This document shows, piece after piece, positions 27,052 to 35,260 of a DNA stretch of 64,000 bases (the first letter of the stretch is position 1; the number at the start of each line of letters is the position of its first letter). Where the stretch lies: NCBI GenBank assembly GCA_947629905.1, contig CANRFM010000005.1, positions 43,124 through 107,123 of the forward strand. The letters are read 5' to 3'. The position numbers and the translations under genes are program-made. Under the pieces are notes generated by a model. That model had not been told where the DNA came from. It made no database searches and saw only the letters and a program-made list of their open reading frames with translations. Source of the DNA: an uncultured Clostridia bacterium. GTDB lineage: Bacteria; Bacillota; Clostridia; Oscillospirales; Ruminococcaceae.

Positions 27052-29541
27052 TCAGAATTTCTTCGCTACTTTCTTCTTGAAGTCCTCGTCGATCTTTTCA
27101 CGGCGCTTCTGGTCACGCTTTTCTTCCTCAGTCATCGCAGAACCGCCACGCTTGCCGCTCTTCTTGGAGCGGGGCTTGTATTCCACAAAGCCCTCGAGCT
27201 GCAATTCGGGTTCTTCCTTCTTTTCCTTTTTCTGGAACTGAGAAGTATCCTCGCCCATGGTGGACAAAATAGCCCCGATGTCATCCATGACCGGAACAGC
27301 ACCGCCCTGCTGGTCGAAGATGTTCCCCTGAGGTGCAGCGGATTTTGCGAGTGCGGAGCGTACCACATCCGGCATTTCCTTCTTGTCCTGATCGACCGTG
27401 GAAACGTGGATGCCCTGCAAACTCGGCTGTGCGGGATGCTGCGGCTGTACGGGCTGCTGCGAAACAGGCTGCGGCTGCATCGGTGCGACCGGCTGCTGCA
27501 TCGGCTGTGCATAAATCGGCTTTCCGCTCGCATCATAGCCCATGAACTGCGGCATTACCTGCGGTGCAGCCTGCGGATAGGAATAGATCGGCTTTCCGCT
27601 CGCATCGTAGCCCATGAACTGCGGCTGCATATACTGCTGCGGCATCATCATGCCGGCTGCTACGCCCATTTGCGGCTGGAATCCCTGCTGTGCGGCAGGC
27701 TGTACGGGTTGCTGTACAGGCGGTTGTACCACCTGTGGAGCAGGAGCAGGCTGCACTGCGGCAGGCTGCGGCGCTTTCGGCATTTCCTGTACGGGTGTCG
27801 GCTCGGGGGCTTTCACGGCTGTGGGTGCAGGTGTCGGCTCGGGAACTTTCACGGCTGCGGGAGCAGGAGCAGGCTCGGGAGCTTTCGCAGCTGCGGGAGC
27901 AGGTGTTGGCTCGGGGGCTTTTACGGCTGCGGGAGCTGGTTTCGGCTCCGGGGCTTTGACGGGTTCAGAAGTGCCGCCGCTCAGCAGCATATCCTCTGCC
28001 GAAAGCGGTTCTGGCATCGGCGGAGCAGTTTCTTCCTGTGTACCGCCAAACATACGGTCGGCAATGGCATCGAAATCGTCCATCGTCGGGCGCTGCGGCA
28101 TCGGGGCAGGTTCAGGTTCTGCCACGGGAGCAGGTTCTTCTGCCACGGGCTGCGGTTCAGGTTCAGCAGGTGTTTCCAGTGCGCTGAATTTCGCCATCAG
28201 ATCGTCCATATCATCTGCCTTGGGTGCTTCGAGCAGCTCGGCAGCTGCGGCGCTTTCCAATGCAGGGGAAGTCTCTTCCGGTGTGCTGAATTTTGCCATC
28301 AGCGCATCCATCTCGTCTACCTCCGGTGCAGCGGGTGCTTCCGGTACAGCGGAGACTTGCGGCTGTGCGGGCGCATTCACGGCAAACTGTGCCATAATAT
28401 CGTCCATTCCTGCGATCGGGGAAGCCGGAGCGGGTGCTTCCTGTACGGGAGCAGGTGCGGGCTTCGGGGCAGGTGCGGCAGCGGGCGCACTGCCGGGAAC
28501 GGCAAACTGTGCCATAATATCGTCCATCCCTGCGATCGGGGAAGCCGGAGCGGGTGCTTCCTGTACGGGAGCGGGTGCGGGCTTCGGGGCAGGGGTGGCA
28601 GCGGGCGCACTGCCCGGCACGGCAAACTGTGCCATAATATCGTCCATTCCTGCGATCGGGGAAGCCGGAGCGGGTGCTTCCTGTACGGGTGCAGGGGCGG
28701 GCTGTGCGGGTGCATCGCTGAAGCCGAATTCCTTCATCAGGTCATCGATCGATTCCGTTTTCTGTGTTGGTGCGGGAATGCCGAATTCCTGCATAATATC
28801 GTCAAGCGAGCTGGGTGCAGGCGGCGGCGCAGTCTGTGCCCCCTGTTCAGCGAGTATGTTCGGGTTCTTGCCCTCACCGGCAGCAAACTGTGCAGCGGTG
28901 GGGTCTACGGCTGTCTTAGGCAGTGCGAACTGTGCCAGATCGCTGTCGATCGCAAATCCGCCAAAAGACGTTGTAGTCGGATGCTGCTGGGGCGCAGGGG
29001 TCTTCTTTGCCGGCGGCACATATTCCTGATATGCCGGCAGTTTCGGCTCTGGTGCGGGAGCAGGAGCGGGGGCAGGGGCAGGCTGGGGGCGGCGTGCTGC
29101 TTCCTCGGCACGGCGCTTTGCCTCCTCTTCGGCACGGCGTTTGTCCTCCTCCTCACGCTGGAGACGTTCCTGTCTCTGGCGTTCGGCGATCTCGGCGTGC
29201 CGTCTTGCCTTTTCCGCCTCGATACGTTTCTGTTCCTGTGCTTCGGCAAGATTCACCATATTGGCATCGTCCACGGCGTTCTTGCCCTTTCTTTTTTCTT
29301 CCTTTGCCTGTTGCGCACGTTCCTTGCTGTCTGCCTTCATCATCTTTTTGAGGAAAAGAGTCTGACATTTGCTGCAAGTCACCTTATCGAGCACAGCGAG
29401 TTCATCTTCGGCATTTCCGGCAGCTGTGTACCGGGTGATGTTCTCCGGCTTTTGCAGGTTGACACGGCATCCGGTCGACTTTTTGTTTTCCGAACCATGT
29501 ACCGTTCCGTCTCTGCTGTCCCGGTAAAGATAAATAAGCAT
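27052..29541 (-). CDS. Repeat-rich protein with multiple DD[IL]MxxF motifs
   Basis: 829 aa, no signal peptide. Residues 1-65 form a compact region with a CSKC pair; 66-165 are highly charged and predicted coiled coil (repeated RRAEEEAKRRAEE); the rest is Pro/Ala-rich linker carrying short repeated motifs: DDIMQEF (about 245), DDLMKEF (265), MDDIMAQF three times (297, 337, 377), MDALMAKF (410), MDDLMAKF (445) and a degenerate copy (492). Two copies of FMGYDASGKPIY lie near 643 and 667. The C-terminus is Lys/Arg-rich. Repeated short amphipathic motifs in disordered linkers suggest a multivalent docking protein. The family is unknown. AGGAGG and a consensus promoter precede it. Confidence 0.75.
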   Translation of the reverse strand: MLIYLYRDSRDGTVHGSENKKSTGCRVNLQKPENITRYTAAGNAEDELAVLDKVTCSKCQTLFLKKMMKADSKERAQQAKEEKRKGKNAVDDANMVNLAEAQEQKRIEAEKARRHAEIAERQRQERLQREEEDKRRAEEEAKRRAEEAARRPQPAPAPAPAPAPEPKLPAYQEYVPPAKKTPAPQQHPTTTSFGGFAIDSDLAQFALPKTAVDPTAAQFAAGEGKNPNILAEQGAQTAPPPAPSSLDDIMQEFGIPAPTQKTESIDDLMKEFGFSDAPAQPAPAPVQEAPAPASPIAGMDDIMAQFAVPGSAPAATPAPKPAPAPVQEAPAPASPIAGMDDIMAQFAVPGSAPAAAPAPKPAPAPVQEAPAPASPIAGMDDIMAQFAVNAPAQPQVSAVPEAPAAPEVDEMDALMAKFSTPEETSPALESAAAAELLEAPKADDMDDLMAKFSALETPAEPEPQPVAEEPAPVAEPEPAPMPQRPTMDDFDAIADRMFGGTQEETAPPMPEPLSAEDMLLSGGTSEPVKAPEPKPAPAAVKAPEPTPAPAAAKAPEPAPAPAAVKVPEPTPAPTAVKAPEPTPVQEMPKAPQPAAVQPAPAPQVVQPPVQQPVQPAAQQGFQPQMGVAAGMMMPQQYMQPQFMGYDASGKPIYSYPQAAPQVMPQFMGYDASGKPIYAQPMQQPVAPMQPQPVSQQPVQPQHPAQPSLQGIHVSTVDQDKKEMPDVVRSALAKSAAPQGNIFDQQGGAVPVMDDIGAILSTMGEDTSQFQKKEKKEEPELQLEGFVEYKPRSKKSGKRGGSAMTEEEKRDQKRREKIDEDFKKKVAKKF
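28381..28714. repeat. 120-bp tandem repeat inside the DD[IL]MxxF gene
   Basis: Near-identical units begin at 28381, 28501 and 28621 (each starting GGCAAACTGTGCC on the plus strand), spaced exactly 120 bp; the third is partial. Each encodes one MDDIMAQF motif plus its Pro/Ala linker, indicating recent expansion. Confidence 0.9.
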
Positions 29542-29576
29542 AGCAATCCTCCTAACGGGTCAATCTTCTTATATTT

Positions 29577-29605
29577 ATCATACCATATTTTCAGAAAAAA
29601 ATCAA
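29577..29605 (-). promoter_or_regulatory. Promoter of the repeat-rich protein gene
   Basis: -35 TTGATT (29605-29600), 17-bp spacer, -10 TATGAT (29582-29577), 36 bases before the start. Confidence 0.75.
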
Positions 29606-29744
29606 CAGTTTTTGAAAATTTTTTTCAAAATATACGTTTTGTAATATTTAAGCCATTGTTGAAAGATGAAAACGATTACGCTATTACTTTCTGAACATTT
29701 CACCAATCCCGAAATATTTTTGTTAAAGATTTTTTCAAAAACTA

Positions 29745-29773
29745 TTGACATTTTGACTGATTTCCTCTAAAAT
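29745..29773 (+). promoter_or_regulatory. Promoter of the GH9 cellulase gene
   Basis: -35 TTGACA (29745-29750), 17-bp spacer, -10 TAAAAT (29768-29773), 54 bases before the start. The AT-rich gap between the two divergent promoters shows no other clear site. Confidence 0.85.
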
Positions 29774-29827
29774 AGATACTGAGGGGCTGTATCGTACAGT
29801 CCGTAATGCACACAGGAAGGAAGGTCA

Positions 29828-32542
29828 ATGATGAAACCAAAATTTGGAAAGCGGATGCTCGCTGTGCTGACCAGCGCACTCGTTCTGCTGAGCGGAACCG
29901 CTTCTGTTTCCGGCTTTGCCGCAGCAGGCGATCCCATTGATGAACCGACAGACGAGGAAAAGGTATTCCCCGATCCCGATACCTTAGAACCGGCAGATAT
30001 CAATTTTGCCAAAGCCCTGCAGCTTTCGCTGTACTTCTACGATGCCAACAAGTGCGGACCGGGCATTACCGGTGGCAGACTGGAATGGCGTGGTGACTGC
30101 CACACGGAAGATGCTGCCGTGCCGCTCATCCCCATGACGGAGGAAATGAAGGGCACAAACCTGTCACAGGAATTTATTGACGAACACCGGGACATTCTTG
30201 ACCCGGACGGAGACGGGACAATCGATGTTGCCGGCGGTATGCACGATGCCGGCGACCACGTGAAATTCTGCCTGCCGGGCAGCTATGCGGCTTCTACCTT
30301 GGGGTGGGGGTACTATGAATTCCGGGATGCCTATGCCGATGCCGGACAGGCAGAACACGCCGAGGAGATCCTGCACTGGTTCAACGACTTCTACCTGAAA
30401 TGCCTCTACTACGATGAGGACGGCGAAGTCCTCGCTTTCTGCTATCAGGTGGGTGAGGGCAACATCGACCACAACTACTGGATCGCACCGGAACTGCAGG
30501 GCGAACATCTTCTCGATTTTGCAAGACCTGCCTACTTTGCGACCGAGGAAACACCGGCTTCAGATATGTGCGCCGGGGTAGCGGCTTCGCTGGCGGTCAA
30601 TTACCTGAATTTCAAGGACACCGAACCGGAATATGCCGAAGAATCCCTCAAGGCGGCGCTTGCCCTCTATCGGTTCGCCGTCAAGACGCATTCCGAAGCG
30701 ACCAACACCAATTCGGACGGCGAAACTGCCGGAAAGACGGACGATGCAGAATACGATCCCGAAAATCCGGACGATGTCAATGCCAGCATCGAAAATTCCA
30801 GCATGACCGTGACTTCGCTCGGCTATGACGGCGGATTCTACACTTCAAGCTACGACTACGATGAACTGGCATGGGCAGCTGTCTGGCTGTACGAGTGTAC
30901 CGGCGAATGGGACTACATTGACGACATCATCAGCGTCAATGAAAATGTCTCCGGCGACATGGGCGCACATCCCTACACGGGCTACATCCGCCGCATCATC
31001 AAGGACACAGGAAACTGCTGGCAGAACATCTGGGTACACTGCTGGGACACTGTCTGGGGCGGCGTATTTGCCAAGCTTGCCCCCATTACCAATTGCGCCC
31101 GTGACTGGTATATTTTCCGCTGGAATCTCGAATTCTGGAGCGGTATGTCTCCTGCCGATGCCGCAGCAGCAGAGGGACTTCCGGCTGCCGTGACGGCGCA
31201 TAAGTATTTCGGCATGGATGATGAACTGTGGAACAAGACCATCACCGCCGAGGAGATCGCCGACCTTCCGGAAGCGGACGGTGCATGGCTGAAAAAAACC
31301 CCGGCAGGCTTTGGTATGCTGAACGACTACGGTTCTGCCCGTTATGACACTGCTGCACAGTTGGAAGCACTGGTCTATGCAAAGGAGACCGGAGATATGA
31401 CCTTTGCTAACTGGGCAGAGGGGCAGATGGAATATATCATGGGCAACAACCCCATGGGACGTGCCTACATCGTCGGCTATGATCTGGAAAACGGTGCCTG
31501 CCACCCGCACCACAGAGCGGCACACGGTTCCACGACGCTGAACATGGACGATCCTGCGGATCAGACACACGTTCTCTGGGGCGCACTGGTCGGCGGTCCG
31601 GATGCCAATGACTGGCATCGTGACCTGACAAAGGACTATATCTACAATGAAGTTGCCGTGGACTACAATGCCGGTTTCGTGGGGGCTGCTGCCGGGCTGT
31701 ATCATTACTTCGGCAAGGCTGCCGGAGATGAGCCGGAAGAAAACTTCCCGCCGTCTGAAACGGAGCTTTACGGCAAAGAGGCACAGGAATTCACCCTGAA
31801 AGCCGCTGTCGGGCAAGAGGACAACATGGCAACGCAGATCCTCATCGAGATCGAGAACCATACCTCACAGCCGCCAAGGTATCTGGAGGGCATTCAGGCT
31901 CGCTACTACTTCAACATCTCCGAATTGCTGGAGAATGCGCAGTCCATTGATGACATTGAGGTGCGTGCGGACTATGACTCCATTAAATCCAACACCAACG
32001 GCGAATATCAGGTACAGTGGGAGGTCGTTCAGTACAATGACAAGGGCGATGCCTACATCGAGCTGCAATTCCCGGGGTACAAATTCTATGGTACGGAGCA
32101 GTTCCAGTTTGCTTTGATGGACACGGTACAGAATGATGAATTTACATTCATCTGGGATCCGACCAATGACTACAGCCGGAAAGAGCTGCACACGAACGAG
32201 GAGCTTGGCAAGGAGCTGAATGAAGCACCGGAGTTCGTGGATTCCATTACGATGTACGCAGAGGGAGAACGTGTCTGGGGTACACCTCCTGCCGATGCCC
32301 CCGAACCGGAAGGCATTACCTCTTCCGGGGATGTGGTCTATGGCGATGTGACACTGGACGGCATAGTCAGACTGGATGATGTCATTGCCCTGAACAGATA
32401 CCTGATGAATCAGGAAAAACTGAGCGAAGCAGCACTGGTAAATGCAAATGTTGACTGCAATAAAACAGTAGATCCGATCGATGCACTGAATCTTCTCTGC
32501 TACGTGATAGAGCTGATCAAGGTTCTGCCTGTTACATCCTGA
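29828..32542 (+). CDS. Cellulosomal GH9 endoglucanase with CBM3 and dockerin
   Basis: 904 aa. A signal peptide (1-31) is followed by the GH9 catalytic domain: MHDAGDHVKFCLPGSYAAS with the nucleophile-activating aspartates D140 and D143, HPHHRAAHGS (559-568), and NEVAVDYNAGF with the catalytic acid E608. Next comes a CBM3 module (about 640-790; ARYYFNISE, YIELQFPG), typical of the CBM3c that feeds cellulose chains to processive GH9 enzymes. The C-terminus (about 838-895) is a type I dockerin with two calcium-loop repeats (GDVTLDGIVRLDDVIALNRY and NVDCNKTVDPIDALNLLCY). The enzyme is therefore secreted and bound to a cohesin scaffold, probably degrading cellulose. GGAAGG precedes the start. Confidence 0.97.
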   Translation: MMKPKFGKRMLAVLTSALVLLSGTASVSGFAAAGDPIDEPTDEEKVFPDPDTLEPADINFAKALQLSLYFYDANKCGPGITGGRLEWRGDCHTEDAAVPLIPMTEEMKGTNLSQEFIDEHRDILDPDGDGTIDVAGGMHDAGDHVKFCLPGSYAASTLGWGYYEFRDAYADAGQAEHAEEILHWFNDFYLKCLYYDEDGEVLAFCYQVGEGNIDHNYWIAPELQGEHLLDFARPAYFATEETPASDMCAGVAASLAVNYLNFKDTEPEYAEESLKAALALYRFAVKTHSEATNTNSDGETAGKTDDAEYDPENPDDVNASIENSSMTVTSLGYDGGFYTSSYDYDELAWAAVWLYECTGEWDYIDDIISVNENVSGDMGAHPYTGYIRRIIKDTGNCWQNIWVHCWDTVWGGVFAKLAPITNCARDWYIFRWNLEFWSGMSPADAAAAEGLPAAVTAHKYFGMDDELWNKTITAEEIADLPEADGAWLKKTPAGFGMLNDYGSARYDTAAQLEALVYAKETGDMTFANWAEGQMEYIMGNNPMGRAYIVGYDLENGACHPHHRAAHGSTTLNMDDPADQTHVLWGALVGGPDANDWHRDLTKDYIYNEVAVDYNAGFVGAAAGLYHYFGKAAGDEPEENFPPSETELYGKEAQEFTLKAAVGQEDNMATQILIEIENHTSQPPRYLEGIQARYYFNISELLENAQSIDDIEVRADYDSIKSNTNGEYQVQWEVVQYNDKGDAYIELQFPGYKFYGTEQFQFALMDTVQNDEFTFIWDPTNDYSRKELHTNEELGKELNEAPEFVDSITMYAEGERVWGTPPADAPEPEGITSSGDVVYGDVTLDGIVRLDDVIALNRYLMNQEKLSEAALVNANVDCNKTVDPIDALNLLCYVIELIKVLPVTS

Positions 32543-32571
32543 CAAAAAGGGACACCCTGCAAAAGGGTGTC

Positions 32572-32779
32572 CGCCAGCCTGTCAAAAAAAGCCCTGAAAT
32601 AAGCAAAGATAAAACGAAATCAGGACTCCAAAAAAGGAAACATATCGACAAAGCAAGTAAAGCCCTCCATCAAGCGTTATGGAGGGCGCTGACCCATTTG
32701 GAGACCTGAGCCAAGCCTATCATACAACTTATATATGAAAAAGTCCAGTGTTCGGCTGGACTTTTTTGACAGGCTGACG
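32572..32779. repeat. 208-bp element bounded by inverted repeats
   Basis: The left end (32572-32590) and right end (32779-32761) share CG[CT]CAGCCTGTCAAAAAA as inverted repeats. Inside are a perfect 9-bp hairpin GCCCTCCAT/ATGGAGGGC (32662-32687) and the terminator below. No ORF is present. The layout is MITE-like, but it could also be the two sides of an RNA fold. A further GGACACCCT/AGGGTGTCC hairpin (32550-32572) lies just outside, after the cellulase stop. Confidence 0.5.
32738..32767. terminator. Bidirectional terminator after the GH9 gene
   Basis: AAAAAGTCCAG pairs with CTGGACTTTTT, seven-base loop, ending in a T run. Confidence 0.8.
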
Positions 32780-32837
32780 ACTGCACCGCAAGGTGCAGCC
32801 GTTTATGTTGCTTTTTGGCGAAAAAAGACATAGCAGC

Positions 32838-32866
32838 TTGACAGTACAGGCAGAATGTGCTATAAT
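32838..32866 (+). promoter_or_regulatory. Promoter of the GH95-GH26 operon
   Basis: -35 TTGACA (32838-32843), 17-bp spacer, extended -10 TGC-TATAAT (32861-32866). Confidence 0.9.
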
Positions 32867-32914
32867 AAATACTGTATGACCCTGCCATGAAACGGCAGAA
32901 AAAGGAGACTACAG

Positions 32915-35257
32915 ATGAATACAGATGAATTGCTTTGGTATAAAAAAGAAGCCCCCGATTTCAACAGCGCTCTGCCCGTGGGGAACGGGCGGCTGGGCGG
33001 CATGGTGTTCGGCGGTGCGGCGAAAGAGCTGATCAAGCTGAACGAGGATTCCCTCTGGTCGGGCGGTATGCGCCACCGGAACAATCCGGGGGCTTTTGCA
33101 GGCGTGCAGGAGATCCGGCAGCTGCTGAAAGCGGGAAAGCCGAAAGAAGCGGAGGAGCTTGCCTTTCAGAAAATGCAGGGGCTTCCCATTGATTCCCGGC
33201 ACTATATGCCGCTGGGCGTGCTGACGATCGCACAGCAGTTCACAGGAAAAGCACGGGAATACATCCGCAGCCTTGACCTGACGGAAGCGGTCGCAGCGGT
33301 GAAATTTCACGATGATGCGGGTGTCTGGTTCGAGCGGGAAGTGTTCGTCTCATTCCCGGCACAGCTCATGGCAGTACAGCTCCGGGCAGATCAGCCGGGA
33401 AAGCTGACATTCTCCGCATGGCTGAGCGGACGGGACGACTACTACGACGAAAACCGCCCCGTGGAACAGAATACGATCTTATACACAGGTGGAACGGGCA
33501 GCCGGAATGGTATTTTCTTTGCGGCTGGCATGACAGTGCTTGCCAAAGGCGGTACGGTGGAAACGATCGGCAATTCCCTGCGCATTGAGAATGCAGACGA
33601 GGCGCTGCTGCTGCTCTCGGCGGAGAGCAGTTTCTACTGCGGAGAGACCTACACGATGCAGGCTTTGGGGCGGCTTCATGCGGCGGCTGACATCAGCACG
33701 GACGTGACACAGCTTGCCGCACACCTGAAAGCCGAACACATTGCCGACTACCGGGCACTGTATGACCGTGTGCGGCTCTGCTTGGAGGACAACAGCGGCG
33801 GCGCTGCGGAAACGCTCCCGACCGATGAACGGCTCTCCCGTCTGCGTGGCAACGAGGACGACGACAAGGAAGTACAGGCGCTCATCCGGGACAACCGGCT
33901 GGCGGTGCTGTATTTCAACTATGCCCGCTACCTGCTGATCGCCGGCAGCCGTCCGGGCAGTCAGCCGCTGAATTTACAGGGTATCTGGAACGAGGAAATG
34001 TGGCCCGCATGGGGCAGCCGCTACACCGTGAACATCAACACGGAGATGAATTACTGGTCTGTCGAAACGTGCAGCCTTCCGGAATGTCACCTGCCGCTGT
34101 TCGACCTGATCGAACGGATGCGCCCCAACGGTGCGGAGACCGCAAAGGAAATGTACCACGCACGGGGGTTCTGCTGTCACCATAATACGGACATCTGGGG
34201 CGACTGTGCACCGCAGGATCTGTGGATGCCGGCAACGATCTGGCCGATGGGTGCAGCTTGGCTCTGTCTGCATATTATGGAGCATTACCGCTTCACTCTG
34301 GACAGGGAATTTCTGAAAGCCCATTTTGACACGCTCTGCGAAGCGGCACGGTTTTTCACGGACTATCTCTTTGAGAATGAACGGGGCGAACTGGTGACGG
34401 GACCGTCTGTTTCCCCGGAAAATACCTACCTCACAGAAGACGGCACGAAGGCAAGCCTTTGCTTGGGACCGTCCATGGACACGCAGATCATTGCGGTGCT
34501 GTTTCACGATGTCATGGAAGCTGCGGAACTGCTTGGGGAAAATCAGACATTTGCGCAGGAACTTGCCGGACTGCTCGAAAAGCTGCCGCCTGTTTCGATC
34601 GGCAAATACGGGCAGATCATGGAATGGGCAGAGGACTATGACGAAACAGAACCGGGACACAGGCATATTTCACAGCTTTTTGCCCTGTTCCCGGCAGACC
34701 TCATCACACCGCAGAAAACACCGAAGCTTGCCGCTGCGGCAAGGGCAACGATGATACGCCGCCTGATCCACGGCGGCGGGCATACGGGCTGGAGCTGCGC
34801 ATGGATCGCCAATCTCTGGGCAAGGCTGCATGATGCGGATATGGTCTACGAAAACCTGCGGAAGCTCCTGACCTATTCGACAAACCCGAATCTGCTGAAT
34901 TCTCATCCGCCGTTTCAGATCGACGGCAATTTCGGCGGGGCATCCGGCATTACGGAAGCGCTCCTGCAAAGCCACGGCGGAGAGCTGTATCTGCTCCCGG
35001 CACTCCCGAAAAACTGGAAGAACGGCATGGTTTCCGGTCTGCGGGCAAGAAAGGGCTTTGAGGTCTCCATGACATGGGCAGACGGAAAGCTGACGGCGGC
35101 GGAGATCCTTTCGCTGCACGGAGAACCCTGCGTGCTGCGGACAGCAGGCGTGGTGAGCATTCACCGACCGGACGACACCCCGGTGAGCGCCGAGCTGAAA
35201 GACGGTGCGGTCTGCTTTGCGACCGAAGCGGGCGCATCGTATATTGTGAGAGGTTGA
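32915..35257 (+). CDS. GH95 family glycoside hydrolase (alpha-L-fucosidase/galactosidase type)
   Basis: 780 aa, no signal peptide, so probably cytoplasmic. GH95 enzymes release terminal alpha-1,2-L-fucose or L-galactose from glycans such as xyloglucan. The N-terminus is typical (ALPVGNGRLGGMVFGG, LNEDSLWSGG). Candidate active-site residues are N373 and N375 in VNINTEMNYW, E502 in SVSPEN and D670 in FQIDGNFGG, which sits in the conserved HPPFQIDGNFGGASGITE block. The RBS is AAGGAG. It is followed four bases later by a mannanase gene, so the pair is one operon acting on hemicellulose fragments. Confidence 0.93.
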   Translation: MNTDELLWYKKEAPDFNSALPVGNGRLGGMVFGGAAKELIKLNEDSLWSGGMRHRNNPGAFAGVQEIRQLLKAGKPKEAEELAFQKMQGLPIDSRHYMPLGVLTIAQQFTGKAREYIRSLDLTEAVAAVKFHDDAGVWFEREVFVSFPAQLMAVQLRADQPGKLTFSAWLSGRDDYYDENRPVEQNTILYTGGTGSRNGIFFAAGMTVLAKGGTVETIGNSLRIENADEALLLLSAESSFYCGETYTMQALGRLHAAADISTDVTQLAAHLKAEHIADYRALYDRVRLCLEDNSGGAAETLPTDERLSRLRGNEDDDKEVQALIRDNRLAVLYFNYARYLLIAGSRPGSQPLNLQGIWNEEMWPAWGSRYTVNINTEMNYWSVETCSLPECHLPLFDLIERMRPNGAETAKEMYHARGFCCHHNTDIWGDCAPQDLWMPATIWPMGAAWLCLHIMEHYRFTLDREFLKAHFDTLCEAARFFTDYLFENERGELVTGPSVSPENTYLTEDGTKASLCLGPSMDTQIIAVLFHDVMEAAELLGENQTFAQELAGLLEKLPPVSIGKYGQIMEWAEDYDETEPGHRHISQLFALFPADLITPQKTPKLAAAARATMIRRLIHGGGHTGWSCAWIANLWARLHDADMVYENLRKLLTYSTNPNLLNSHPPFQIDGNFGGASGITEALLQSHGGELYLLPALPKNWKNGMVSGLRARKGFEVSMTWADGKLTAAEILSLHGEPCVLRTAGVVSIHRPDDTPVSAELKDGAVCFATEAGASYIVRG

Positions 35258-35260
35258 GCC

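Noticed and set aside
26950..29694. 914-residue plus-strand ORF and a 471-residue one (27614-29029), rich in Cys, Gly and Ala
   Set aside because: Both are shadows of the minus-strand repeat-rich gene; composition is a by-product of its Pro/Ala codons, and there is no ribosome site.
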